Origin: Lethocerus indicus
Lineage: Eukaryota; Arthropoda; Insecta; Hemiptera; Belostomatidae
Direction of reading: 5' to 3'
DNA: 64,000 nt
Assembly (NCBI GenBank): GCA_019843655.1
Contig: JACDQD010000009.1
Span: 25,551,580 to 25,615,579, forward strand
Of the stretch, positions 47,057-58,267 are shown piece by piece. The stretch's first letter is position 1. Each line of letters starts with the position of its first letter. The notes under the pieces are model-generated. The model was not told the DNA's origin. It made no database searches and saw nothing but the letters and a program-made list of their open reading frames with translations. A program made the position numbers and the translations under genes.

Positions 47057-48828
47057 GCCGATTGATGGCAAATATAATTGGGAAAATTAGTCCGGCTGGC
47101 AGAAATCAACGACGAGTAAATTATTTATCTACGAGTTGATTTCCGTGAGTCAATTCATTTCGGTTGAATAGCGAATATTTTTTTTTTTAACAACCCCCTC
47201 GCTATCCGACAAGTAGACTTGAATTCAAAATTCATCCCCTGCCATTCATTCAATCAAAAATCCGTTAATAGTTTTTCCAACTGTAACATTCTGCGTAATT
47301 TCATTTTCTCGATTATATGGCAAAGGGGTGTGGGGCGGGGGGGAGAATTAGAGAATTGCAATAGACCGATATTGTAAATGTGGCCTGATTTGAAAACGTA
47401 AAACCGTAAAGTCCGACGAGTATTTCGGGAGTTTCGATATAAAATTTTACGGCGAAATATTATTATATCCGGTAAACGGTAATATCGGTGAAGTGTCTTT
47501 TACGGAACAGAAAAATTATCGAATTTCGACCGTTGAAACGGTTAAATAATAACGGTAATATAGATTGGTAATGCCGGGCGACGCCCAACCATCCAATGAG
47601 TCATCCACAATTAGCGCCACGCTCCAACTCCAATACAGGCTTTTATTCCGACCGACAATAAAAAAATTATTTCTAATTAAAAAAAGGCACATTACCCCCG
47701 TTCTACAACCCTAAAAAGTGCTGTAGAACTCCGTATTATTGTGCTATTCGGCCACTATACTTTGGGGGGTTGGTGGGGGGTGGTAGGGGGTTGGAAAAAA
47801 AAAAATTGTAATTCTCCGGTCTTTCTCTATTCTTCAGCCACCCTTACTGATTATCCAACAGGATTACAGATTACCAAATCTGTACTCTACGATGTAATAT
47901 CAAAAGAGAATACATAATACTAAGCACTATAATTGAAACTGGAACCGTCGAAATACGATTATTATCAAAATTCTGGTGTCGAAAATTATGTATTATAATT
48001 TATCCAGCCAATTGTATCTCCTTTCACCTTTCATCTCTTGTCCAATCAATTGCAGTACAACGACGTGTACCAAATGGACTTAACGAATGGATTAGGACCA
48101 AGAGAGAGAGAGAGAGTGGACCTAGTCATGGGGTGGATTGTCTGGTTAGAAATATAGTATTTTAATTCCTCGCAATATATAGACAATTATCTACCAAATA
48201 CACTACGAGGCCATACAGTTTATTCGAATATTTTTCGGGGTTTTTACCCCTAAATTAATAGCGTTAAATTGACGAGATCGACCGGCCGTGTTTCTGTCGT
48301 AAAACGTTCTGAACGGGGTGCGTTTCCTTCGTCGAAAATGGGGTAGAATTACAAACGGAAGAATAATATAAGGGCGTAGTTTATTAAAATTTCTGAATAT
48401 ACTCGAGGAGAGTGGTAATCGACCCGCAGTTACCCACCCAAATATACCAGGTATGTCAATACATCCCTTATATTTATAATTTGAGGGTGACAATGTATTC
48501 GGTTAATAGTATAGATTATTACGATATAAATGCCGACTACATACCGAGGTTCGAATACAGATAGGACAGGGAGCGTCGAAATCTATTCGGGAAATTCCCT
48601 GAGCGGAAGGATCATGGGGTTGAAAAGGCGGAGCTTACCTGGGCAATGGCAGCTGGAAAGGACGGGAATGGGGTGATGGGTGGGTGGGGGAGGGAGACCG
48701 TACGCCCCTACACACTCCACCAACAAACGGCCCACTCAAACCAAACCCCCAGCATGCCCTCCCGTCCCATCCCATCCCTCCCTCCCTCCTTTACTTTACT
48801 TTATTTCACTTTACTTACTTCAGACCGA
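47057..48828. other. Low-copy AT-rich DNA
   Basis: No gene called. At 48633-48640 the minus strand has CCCAG|GTAAGC, a good donor, preceded by a pyrimidine-rich acceptor-like TCCTTTCCAG only 14 bases upstream, with no open frame of note. A GA run lies at 48100-48116. Confidence 0.45.
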
Positions 48829-48853
48829 CCCCCCCCCCCCCCCCCCCCCCCCC
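48829..48853 (+). repeat. Poly-C run of 25
   Basis: Twenty-five consecutive C. Overlapping frames on either side are artefacts. Confidence 0.95.
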
Positions 48854-49059
48854 ACTCTACAACCCTCCCTCCATCCCTCTCACAGAGACACAGGGAGAGA
48901 AATTGATGTTGGCACATGTCCAAACAGTGCCCGATAACTTCCAACCGGTATCAGATTCTCGCCCCGTCAACCCTTCTTAATCGGTCCCGGCATCTGTCAC
49001 AACACTATTGAAAAGTCGCGCCCCCACCCCCGCCACCCCCACCCGACCGTATTTTCCAG

Positions 49060-49289
49060 TCCGGAACAACTGGAAGAAGAGCGTAGGGTGTTGTTCGATT
49101 GAGAGGGCCACCGCTCTCATAAGACAGTTAGCTAAGGGCAGGGGCGCAAATCGCCCTTTGTACTCGCGTCTCAACCCAATCGGCTACTTGGGAGAACCGG
49201 CTTCCGCACCCCCGTGGAAACCCGTACAACCCCCACTTTCTCAAGATGCCCAGAACAACGGCTCTGTCGGAAATAGGGGGCGAAATTGA
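49060..49289 (+). CDS. Possible exon after acceptor-like ATTTTCCAG
   Basis: Follows CCGTATTTTCCAG (49047-49059), a good acceptor. The longest frame reads RNNWKKSVGCCSIERATALI, then a P-rich stretch ending in a stop at 49289. A second frame from about 49135 reads through KMPRTTALSEIGGEIEIDAS to a stop at about 49305 and is equally plausible. That ambiguity keeps confidence low. Not recognised. Confidence 0.18.
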
Positions 49290-49798
49290 AATCGACGCCA
49301 GTCTTTAATTCGTAGACGTCTTTCTCTGTCCTGTCTCTCAGTTACCATCTCCGAAATCTCATTCAAAAAAAAAAAAATATATATATCCACAGAAATACTA
49401 CGGGGTGAGGGGGGTATAAAGCACCCTCGAACTGAATCGACGGGCTACTGTCGACAGAAACGACGAAGACACTTGTACAAAAGACAGGTCCGGACAACGG
49501 ACAACATATTGTTTAGGGGGAGGAAAAGGTAAAGCGTTTTGTTGGCGGGACAACGGGATTGTTGGAGGGAAATTGGAGCGTTCCTCGCCCCCACCCCCTA
49601 GATCCAGTTTGCATTCGTGTTAATTTCATATTAAGAACACATGGTATAATACAACGTATATATGCTTATATCCCCTTTATTATTCCCAGTTTTTTCGGTC
49701 TCGTTATTTGAGGCCTCGTCAAAATTACCGAATTGTCGGCGGGTTGAACGAATTGGGGTTGAGAGAAAACTGTTCCGGTACAGCGGAAAAAAATCCCG
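49290..49798. other. Low-copy DNA, no gene seen
   Basis: Short AT repeat at 49378-49386. Otherwise unremarkable. Confidence 0.5.
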
Positions 49799-50770
49799 AA
49801 ACCGGTCTCTAGCGATAGACCGGCGGGAGAGCGGTCTCCTCTCGCCGAGTCGACCGGTCTTTCCCAGAGACCGGTCTTTCGGCCGCTCGCCCCATCTTTC
49901 AGTAGCTCTGTGTCAGTAGTCACTTTGGATGTTTTTCTGGGGTGGGGGTGGCATCCTCAGGGCGCCTACTGAAGATGGGGCGAGCGGCCGAAAGACCGAG
50001 GTCTCTAGCGAAAGACCGAACCGGCAGACGAGAGATGAGACAGAAACACTATATACTATAGACTGACAAACTGACAGACACTAAACAGTACATGCGAAAG
50101 TGACAGTGCAATGCAGTGAGATGCCCAAAACATCCAGTGCACAACAGTGACTACTGACACAGCGCTACTGAAGATGGCGAGCGGCCCGAAACCGGTCTAG
50201 CGATAGAGCGGTTCGACCGGTAGACGGTTTAGAGCGCTGTGTTTAACTGCGGTAGTCCTCAGCGATACTGAAGATGGCGAGACCGGTCTAGCGATAGACC
50301 GGCGGGAGAGAGCGGTCATATTTCATGTCTCCCTCTCGCCGAGGTTCGACCGGTCTTTCGCTAGAGACCGGTCTTTCGGCCGCTCGCCCCATCTTCAGTA
50401 GCGCTGTGTCAGTAGTCACTTTGGGGCACTTTGGATGTTTTTCGGGGGGCATCCTCAGGGCGCTACTGAAGATGGCGAGACCGGTCTAGCGATAGACCGG
50501 CGGAGAGCGGTCTCCTCTCGCCGAGGTTCGACCGGTCTTTCGCTAGAGACCGGTCTTTCGGCCGCTCGCCCCATCTTCAGTAGCGCTGTGTTTAGTCACT
50601 GTTACCACTTTGGATATTTTTCGGGGGGGCATCCTCAGGGCGCTACTGAAGATGGCGAGACCGGTCTAGCGATAGACCGAGAACCTCACACCGAGAGAGG
50701 AGACAGAAACACAACGAACCTACTGGGTATTCCAACCCCTTAGCGGACCACAAAACAGGTATATATTAAA
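49799..50770 (-). mobile_element. Family A subfamily 2 cluster
   Basis: Alternating inverted arms carry the hairpin CGGTCTAGCGATAGACCG (7-bp stem, GCGA loop) and CGGTCTTTCGCTAGAGACCG, with GCCGCTCGCCCCATCTTCAG and GGGGGGCATCCTCAGGGCGC. At least four partial palindromes in a row. The right end shows the complete long terminus (TTCCAACCCCTTAGCGGACC, AAAACAGGTATATATTAAA). The left end is truncated. Confidence 0.8.
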
Positions 50771-51010
50771 CTCTCTCTCCACCTGTGTTATGTATGCTTT
50801 ATATACGAGTATGTATTACAATAACCGACTATTATTCTACATTAACTATAATTACACATTTAACCTGCACTCCATTATAGTTGTTCAATGGACAAGGCGT
50901 ATTTGGAAAATTGTATTCGACAAGGTTTAACGTTTATTTAATAATTGTAAGTGACAGGTATTGTACTGATTTTGGTTAATGTATAACTCGGGGAAAGTAT
51001 ATTAGGAATA
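50771..51010. other. Low-copy AT-rich spacer
   Basis: About 240 bp of AT-rich DNA between two family A copies. Nothing seen. Confidence 0.5.
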
Positions 51011-51169
51011 GTGTAGGTTCTGGAGATGGCGAGCGGCGGCCCGTGAAACCGGTCTAGGAAAAGACCAAACCGGCAGCGAAAGGAGACATCATGAAACATC
51101 ACGAACCTAAGGGGTATATTCCACAACCCCTCGCAGACCACACACACACACACACACAGTGATATTGAA
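51011..51169 (-). mobile_element. Family A right arm with long end
   Basis: Starts GTGTAGGTTC fused directly to GGAGATGGCGAGCGG, so the left arm is deleted. Then CGGTCTAGGAAAAGACC, ACATCACGAACCTAAGGGG, CCTCGCAGACC(AC)n and AGTGATATTGAAT. Confidence 0.78.
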
Positions 51170-51436
51170 TTAATTAAGAATAGATTTCGAAGGGGACAAA
51201 GAAATGGTGTTCGAAGGACGACGATCCTGCCGAAGAAGTGAATAGAGGCCGTCGGTTGAGGCTTTTCTTTTAAGTTTTTCCGGCGAATAAAGTGTTTTTT
51301 TGAATACATGAGAAATGTATTTACACCGTTCCCCCCCCCCCCATCTAGGAACAGACATTTAGGTATACCGAACGGAAAGTGGCACAACAAAGTATTGATA
51401 ATAAACAGATTATAGTTTTTCCCCCATTTCGTCAAA
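51170..51436. other. Low-copy spacer
   Basis: Contains a short C-run at 51331-51342. Minus frames here are short and unrecognised. Confidence 0.5.
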
Positions 51437-51448
51437 AGTATTGTAGAG

Positions 51449-52288
51449 TTTAATATCACTGTGTGTGTGGTCTGCGAGGGGTTGTGGAATATACCCCGTA
51501 GGTTCGTGATGTTTCTGTCTCCTCTTCTCGCTGCCGGTTTGGTCTTTTGCTAGACCGGTTTCACGGGCCGCTCGCCATCTTCAGTAGCGCCCTGTGTTAC
51601 TGTCACTGTTGTGGCACTTTGGATGTTTTTCAGGGGGCATCCTCACTGCCCACTGTCACTTTCACATGTACTGTCTACAGTACATCCAAAGTGCTGACAG
51701 TGACAGTAACACACGGTGCTACTGAAGATGGGCGAGTGGCTCGTGAAACCGGTCTAGCAAAAGACCAAACCGGCAGCGAGAGAGACAGAAACATCACGAA
51801 CCTCAAACACTACAGTACATGTGAAAGTGACAGGGAGGCAGCCACACGAAAAACAGTGACAGTAACACAGGGCGCTACTGAAGATGTGAAACCGGTCTAG
51901 CAAAGACCAAACCGGCAGCGAGAGAGGAGTGACAGAAACATCACGAACCTATACAGTACATGTGAAAGTGACAGTGGGCACGAAAACATCCAAAGTGCTA
52001 CCAGTGACTGACACAGGCGCTACTGAAGATGGCGAGCGGCCCGTGAAACCGGTCTAGCGAAAGACCAAACCGGCAGCGAGGAGGAGGAGACAGAAACATC
52101 ACGAACCTACAAAAACATTACAGTACATGTGAAAGTGACAGTGGCAGTTGGATGTTTTTACATTTAGCAAAGTGGATAGTGGGAAACACAGGGCGCTACT
52201 GAAGATGGGCGAGTGGCACGTGAAACCGGTCTAGAAAGACCGAACCGCAGTGAGGAGAGGAGGAGACAGAAACATCACGAACCTACAG
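51449..52288 (+). mobile_element. Family A element with four tandem right arms
   Basis: Long end TTTAATATCACTGTGTGTGTG, one full left arm (hairpin TGGTCTTTTGCTAGACCG), centre CACATGTACTGTCTACAGTA, then four right-arm units (AAGATG at about 51724, 51883, 52026 and 52201), and short end CACGAACCTACAG. Direct repeats AGTATTGTAGAGT (51437) and AGTATCGTAGAGT (52287) overlap the two edges with one mismatch. Confidence 0.85.
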
Positions 52289-52299
52289 TATCGTAGAGT

Positions 52300-53093
52300 A
52301 TTGTAATTTATAATTTCCCTGTATAGATATATACAGGTGGGGGTGGGGTTGGGGTAGGGATGTTGCCAGTTTATGGCGCGCTGACAATAGATAATAGAGT
52401 TTAAAACTAGTTCCGGTCGTCAGGATTTAAACTGTTAAATTGTTCGGAACGATTTCGAACTGGAATTCGAAATTTTTTTTCAGCTCCTCCTCAGGAGGGG
52501 GGTGGGAGGGTGGTGGCGAATTTAGTCGAAATTCGTCGATTATTCTGCCCGATGTTTTTCAGCCCGGAATGAATACATTTCTGGGGGTGGTGGGGGTGGT
52601 GGTGATCAAGTTCTGTGTAGGTGGGCATGGTGTGCCCTCTTACCCCCCGAAGTAACGAAGTTACTTAGCCCCAGGGAGGAGAGGCCCCCTCCCCCCCCCC
52701 CCTCCCACCCCCAATGTAAATTCCGGTCCGTAAAGGCGTCTTTCCCGTTCCGCCTCCTCTCGTTACTCTCATTGTTAAACTTGAATAAATTTTCGCGGCG
52801 TCGTCGCCGGCGTCGGTGTCGGCGTCGGCGTCGCCGAAGCTTCGGCGGGGAAAGTTTTTTCTTCCCCCGGCCTGTTACTGCCGGCCGGAAATTTTCTTAT
52901 TTCCGGGGCCACTCCGGGCTGTTCCGTATAACGAACGGGACGGGAATATTATTTTATTTTTCGTAAAATATTCGTTCCCGGGCCCAATGCTCAACCCCCG
53001 TGTAAAGTTAAAATATAAAAATCGATTTCGTCGATATAAAAAACAACACCTAAATCTACCCACCCTTATCCCTATACCTATAACACACTTAAT

Positions 53094-53098
<5 letters not shown>
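52300..53098. other. Low-copy DNA with GC-rich patches
   Basis: CGT/CGG repeats at 52795-52850, a C-run at 52690-52705 and poly-T followed by CAG (52482) that could be an acceptor. No gene called. Confidence 0.5.

Positions 53099-53148
<50 letters not shown>
53099..53148. repeat. (TA)n microsatellite
   Basis: Fifty bases of TA repeat. Confidence 0.95.
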
Positions 53149-53152
<4 letters not shown>

Positions 53153-53184
53153 CTCTCTGTTGAAATATCAATTTTTGAAATCAA

Positions 53185-53266
53185 TTTATTGGACTTTAAG
53201 TTCTCCGGTTTTTATTGTATATTCTCCCGATTATCACAACAATATTGTTAAAAATTCACGATCAAT

Positions 53267-53321
<55 letters not shown>

Positions 53322-53440
53322 AGGAATCACAATTTTTATATAGTTTCGTCGATATATAATCTGTATTTAAAGAAATAAAACCTGTTTTAGGTAGGTTCGA
53401 CATGCCTCTAGACAGAGCTGTTGTCCAACAGTAAAATTTA
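53185..53440. repeat. Dispersed repeat family B, copy 2, with (TA)n
   Basis: Matches 235-460 in block order (CTCCGGTTTTTATTGTATAT, CAACAATATTGTTA, ACGATCAATGTA, GTATTTAAAGAAATAAAACC). A TA tract at 53271-53317 occupies the middle. Confidence 0.55.
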
Positions 53441-53990
53441 TTAAAAAATTCCATTCAATTTTATAGTATTTTTATCAATTTTCAGCTTAGTCATCAGGAA
53501 TATTTATAGTTGGACATAAAATTAGAAAATTATCGCTTCGACAATACATTATATATCGCAATTGCGTTCTACACAACACGAATTTAGTTGAAATTAATCG
53601 GAACGATAGATAATAAATTGAAATTATATAATAGCGAATATCGTTCGGACGACGGCAACAGTTTATGTTAAGGGCGCAAAAAATATTACTGTCTTCCACA
53701 ATCTTTTATTCGTACTGCAATTTTAACGTTTTGGACCTGAATTTATAAGCTCCCGCTGAGATATTATCCCGCTTATCACGATTATTTTGTTGTATAAAAC
53801 TGTCTTTATTATAGGACCGGTTGAATTTAAGCGGCAATATTTTTTTTTTATGCCCAGAAAAAGACAGTTAAGAAAGAAATTTGAAACGATAGGAGGGATT
53901 CAGGGTTGAAACTTGAATGCTGGGACATTAGGCAGGACTAAATAGTCATTTTACGGATTTTGAGACAGAAAAAAACCCAAATTTTTAGTC
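53441..53990. other. Low-copy AT-rich DNA
   Basis: No gene or repeat that I can support. Confidence 0.5.
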
Positions 53991-54720
53991 CGAAAACACC
54001 GTTTTTGGGACGATTTCGCGCCTAAAAACCGCATTTTTGGCCAAGAAAACAGGATTTTGGGCCTAAAACAGCATTTTGGGCCTAAAAATGGCACTTTGGG
54101 CCTAAAACGAATTTTGGGCCTAAAACAGCACTTTTGGGCCTAAAAACAGCATTTTGGGCCTAAAACAGCATTTTTAGCCTAAAAACAGCATTTTTGGGCC
54201 TTTAAAAACAGCATTTTTAGCCTAAAACAGATTTTTAGCCTAAAACAGCATTTTTAGCCTAAAACAGCATTTTTAGCCTAAAACAGCATTTTTGCCTAAA
54301 ACAGCATTTTGGGCCTAAAACAGTATTTTAGGAGCAAAAGCCGAATTTTGTGCCGATTTTGCGCCTAAAAACCCTATTTTTGGACTTGAAATTCGCATTT
54401 TTAAGCCGATTTTCTGCCTAAAAACCCCATTTTCGGTTCTAAAAATCGCATTTTTTGGCCGATCTTGCACCATAAAAACCCATTTTTGGGCCTAAAAACA
54501 GCATTTTTGGACCTAAAGCCGAATTTTGTGCCGATTTTGCGCCTAAAAACCCTATTTTTGGACATGAAATCCGCATTTTTAAGCCGATTTTCTCCCTAAA
54601 AAAACCCCATTTTCGGTTCTAAAAATCGCATTTTTTGGCCGATCTTGCACCATAAAAACCAATTTTTGGACCTAAAAACCGCATTTTTTGAGCAGATTTT
54701 GGACCAAAGATACCCCAAAC
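53991..54720. repeat. Array 2, first block
   Basis: Short modules (GGCCTAAAACAGCATTTTT, 19-30 bp) pass into longer ones (GCCGATTTTGCGCCTAAAAA, TCTAAAAATCGCATTTTTTG). A 178-bp duplication starts CCGAATTTTGTGCCGATTTT at 54341 and 54519. Non-coding by composition. Confidence 0.9.
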
Positions 54721-54837
54721 CTAAATTTTCGATTTTCAACCCTCCGTTTCAGGGTCAAGTGCAACTCTCACTTTGGTACACTTGTGGGTGGAATATGGGG
54801 ATCGATCTGGGAAAATTTTCGAAAATCTAAATTTTCA
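54719..54837 (+). repeat. Isolated 104-bp satellite unit
   Basis: One diverged unit (CTAAATTTTCGATTTTCAAC ... CACTTGTGGGTGGAATATGG ... GAAAATTTTCGAAAA) directly follows array 2 and is followed by unique DNA. It is the same unit that is amplified at 58268-64000. Confidence 0.9.
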
Positions 54838-55250
54838 GTCAAAATTTTATGTGGGCGGTTAATTTTTATGACTCTTTTATGGCCTCTCTCCTAACAATAG
54901 GCAATGCGAATTCTTACGGTACGGGTAATAACCGAACGGGATATATTTCTCGTGAAATAAAATATCTCTGTCGAATTTACCCCTAAAATTGTTTCGCTTT
55001 TTATTATCTTAATTTTTGCTCGAGCGGAAAATTCGGTATCGTTTAAGACCGGGGTGCAGGGTGCGGCTGAAAAATGCAAATTATTTATTCTATATAAACG
55101 TTTTCAGCAGTTTTGTCACCGATTCATTATCCAGACAAGAGATATAACAACAGCGTTCCGCAATTGTACTTGTAACAATTATTCGCCGCTTTTACGATAA
55201 ATAAAAAGGGGAAAAAAATACTTTTTTTTTTCCGGACGCGGAACATTTAG
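54838..55250. other. Unique block after the isolated satellite unit
   Basis: AT-rich with no feature. First part of a 2.1-kb non-satellite island between two array 2 blocks. Confidence 0.5.
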
Positions 55251-55610
55251 CTTTATTTATTGTACAATCAACTGTATGCCAGTTATGGGGTACAATTGCT
55301 GTTTGTTCGATTAGTTTCATTCGATAAAAAAGGCCGTCCAAAGATGGTACTTTTGACCCGTATCCGGGGCCTACAGTAAGTCCCTGGGCCGGCGGCTTTT
55401 AAGCCGGATAATGGACGGGTAAAAGAGGAAAGGGACTTCGTCGACTGTTCGGGGTACGTTGAGAGGTCATTACGGATTGTTCGGTTAGAAAAATACCCGG
55501 CATTAAGTACGCTGCTGGAAGGATTTTTGACCGGAATTTTTGGATGTCGGATTTTTCGGCACAGTTCTCTAGTCGGGGATTTAGTCTTATTCGGGTTTAA
55601 GTCAGGATAA
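55251..55610 (+). repeat. Family D copy
   Basis: TTTATTGTACAATCAACTGT, CTACAGTAAGTCCCTGGG, GGACGGGTAAAAGAGGAAAG, CGTTGAGAGGTCATTACGGA, TGCTGGAAGGATTTTTGACC and TTTTTGGATGTCGG, in family order. The longest family D copy outside the inverted pair. Confidence 0.75.
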
Positions 55611-56192
55611 TTTTTAACCGGAACCCTAATTGTCAGTCGGGGCGAAGTGGTTGGGGCGGCGGCCGCCGGGGAGCAGCACCTGCCGGTACCGACAACAACC
55701 CACCCTCAACACCACCGTTCATCACCCCTTATAAATAACCTGGCGCCCTCTCTCTCTCTCATTCTCTCATTTCTTTCTATCCTCAGCCAACCCTCGCAGT
55801 CCAACCCCCCCCCACCACCCTCCACCGTCCCACGCTTTTAATTTGAGCCGACCGGGTAGCATTGAAAAACTATATCCAGAGAGGGGCTGAGCCCCGACAC
55901 CGACAGTAATTAAGACTCGCAATTAACGGCTGTAGGGGGAGATGTGGAGATGGAGATGAGATGTGGTGTATAAAAATAGCCGGCACCGCCCCCCTACCAC
56001 CACCCCTAACCATCCGAAGGAGGCCCTTCCACAACCCTTTCCAATTACATTATCGACCCGGCTACTACCCCCCCCCCACCACCCCCCCAACACCCCAATG
56101 AGAGCACAAAACAGCCCCTCGTTATATAAGCTTCGGCGCGCTATTTTGACCCCCCCCCACAACGGTCGTATAAAACGCACTGGGATTGGCAG
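55611..56192. other. Low-copy GC-rich DNA
   Basis: C-run and CT-rich stretches (55745-55770, 55805-55830, 56070-56095, 56148-56160). Frames of 97-113 codons on both strands overlap and reflect composition. Confidence 0.45.
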
Positions 56193-56235
56193 TACACTAA
56201 AAAAAAAAAAATCCCGTTTCACGAAAACGAAACTG

Positions 56236-56433
56236 TTACTCACGACGCTTAGGTAGAGCTTCATCTTCGGACGAAGTATTAGGTAGCCTCCTGTATCCTG
56301 GAATTAAACCGCGGGTAGCGGGTCCTTCTGATCCTTCCGTCTTCGCCGTTACCCGCTTTCGGTTTGGCGGTCCCAAAACCGTAGTTGGGGTGGCGTTGGA
56401 GGGACGCGCCCGCACGTCCCCCTCGACCAAATA
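56236..56433 (-). CDS. Best-supported candidate exon, unrecognised
   Basis: Minus-strand open frame with varied hydrophilic sequence: RPSNATPTTVLGPPNRKRVT, then TRGLIPGYRRLPNTSSEDE and ALPKR. At 56243-56238 it meets GTGAGTAAC, an excellent donor. Forty-seven bases further on, 13 T then AG (56198-56197) form an acceptor. The reading after it continues CQSQCVLYDRCGGGSK to a stop. The acceptor at the exon start is unclear. Composition (K/R, S/E, P) suggests a disordered nuclear-type segment, but no domain is visible. Confidence 0.35.
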   Translation of the reverse strand, partial: YLVEGDVRARPSNATPTTVLGPPNRKRVTAKTEGSEGPATRGLIPGYRRLPNTSSEDEALPKRRE

Positions 56434-56930
56434 TTATTATTATGTTACACTTTCTTTATCTTCGGTCCGTGACCCACTCGCAGATAAACGGAAGGACGGG
56501 CGTACCCTCCCTAGGAAAATAATACCGAGAAAAGGTTTCTCTCGAAAGCGATTAAAGCGTTAAGTCGGCTGGGGGCGGGGAAAGTGAAAGTCGATCCATC
56601 CCTAAAATGAGGTTGGGGTGTGTTGGGGAGATCCGGTTTTTTCTTTGGGGTGGGGGGGAACGCTGTTTTGTCCTGTTGTGACTGGTTTCTCAATAGTGTT
56701 CCTCCAGTCCAACTGGAGCACACCTGCCGACTACGCCCTACACCCAACAACAACACCCAACAACACCCAACACTAATATCTAATTTCACCCAGAGCTCGA
56801 AAACCGTCCAAACCGCAATATTAGTGATTCCCGTGACCGGTTCGAGGAAAATTAGCGAATTCGCACCCGTCCGAAGATAGAAGGGCGCATCTTAGAGCTT
56901 GTGTTAAAAATAAGGGGTAAATTTTGAGCG
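56434..56930. other. Low-copy DNA upstream of array 2b
   Basis: Contains TTTCACCCAG|AGCTCG (56793), an acceptor-like site followed on plus by 28 codons to a stop (ILVIPVTGSRKISEFAPVRR). This is weak. (AACACC)n-like ACAACAACACCCAACAACACC lies at 56751-56772. Confidence 0.4.
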
Positions 56931-58267
56931 CATTTTACGTCCAAAAACCGCATTATTGAGCCGATTTCGCGACTAAAAACCCCAATTTTCGCGTCTAAAA
57001 ACAGCGATTTGGGCCAATTTTGCGCCCTGAAAACACCACTTTTTCGGGGCCGATTTAGCGCCTAAAAACAGCGCATTTTTGGGTCTAAAAATCGCATTTT
57101 CTGGACTGAAAATCGCAATTTTTGACCGATTGTGCGACTGAAAACAACATTTTTCCACTCATTTCGCGACTAAAAACCCCAATTTTCGGGTCTAAAAACA
57201 GCGATTTGGGCCAATTTTGCGCCCTGAAAACACCACTTTTCGGGGCCGATTTAGCGCCTAAAAACAGCCGGTCAAAATTTTCATTTTGGCCTGAAAACAA
57301 CATTTTAGGCCGATATTGCGCCTAAACCACCATTTGTGTGCCAATTTTGCGCCTAAAAACCCAACTTTTAGGGCTAAAAACCGGATTTTTGGGCCGATTT
57401 TGCGCCTAAGAACCCTATTTTTGGGTCGACTTTGCGCCTAAAAACAGCATTTTTGGGCAATTTCGCTCCTAAAACCCTTTTTTTAGTCTAAAAACCGCAT
57501 TTTTGTGCCAATTTTGTGTATAAAAACAAATTTTTGGTTTAAAAAAGACTCCATTTTTTGACCTAATAATCAAAATTTTTTTGCCGATTTTGAACTTAAA
57601 AACCCAAATTTGTAGTCAAAAACACAAATTTATGGTCGATTTTGCGCCTAAAAACCACATTTTTTGGCCTAGAAAACAGCATTCTTGGGCCTATAAAAAG
57701 CATTTTTGGGCTGAATTTGCGTTTAAAAACCCCATTTTTGGCTCTTTAGAAATAATTTTTAGGCCGATTTTGTGCCTAAAACCCCCATTTTAGGACCTAA
57801 AAGCCTAATTTTTGGGCATATTATGGGCCTAAAACCCCCATTTTAGGACCTAAAAGCCTATTTTTGGGCATATTTTGGGCCTAAAAACCCCATTTTTGGG
57901 TAATATAAACCCATTTATGTGTCCCAAATTTGTGCCTAAACCCCCATTTTATGGTCTAAAACCTGCATTTTTGGGCCTAAAACACATTGTTTGGGGTGGA
58001 ATTTTGCGTCTAAAACTGCATTTTTGGGCCTAAAACTTTTGGGCCTAAAACTGCATTTTTGGGCCTAAAAATAGCATTTTTGGGCCAATTTTGCGTCTAA
58101 AAACCGAATTTTTGGGCCTAAAAACACCCATTTTAGGACCAAAAAGCCTAATTTTGGGCAATATTGGGCCTAAAAACCCATTTTTGGCCAAAGAACTGCA
58201 TTTTCGGCCGATTTGTACCCACATTTTGGCTTGAAAACCGCAGTTTTGGGCCAATTTTGCGCCAAAA
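56931..58267. repeat. Array 2, second block
   Basis: Same modules as 53991-54720 (GCGCCTAAAAACC, CATTTTTGGGCCGATTTTGC). A duplication of about 197 bp begins GACTAAAAACCCC at 56971 and 57168. Frames of 61-72 codons are repeat translations. The end passes without a gap into the 104-bp satellite. Confidence 0.9.

Noticed and set aside
48530..48575. GAGGTTCGAATAC resembling a tRNA T-arm
   Set aside because: No matching acceptor stem, D-arm or anticodon arm around it.
48597..48615. GCGGAAGGATCAT resembling the 3' end of small-subunit rRNA
   Set aside because: Only about 13 bases match and flanking sequence shows no rRNA core.
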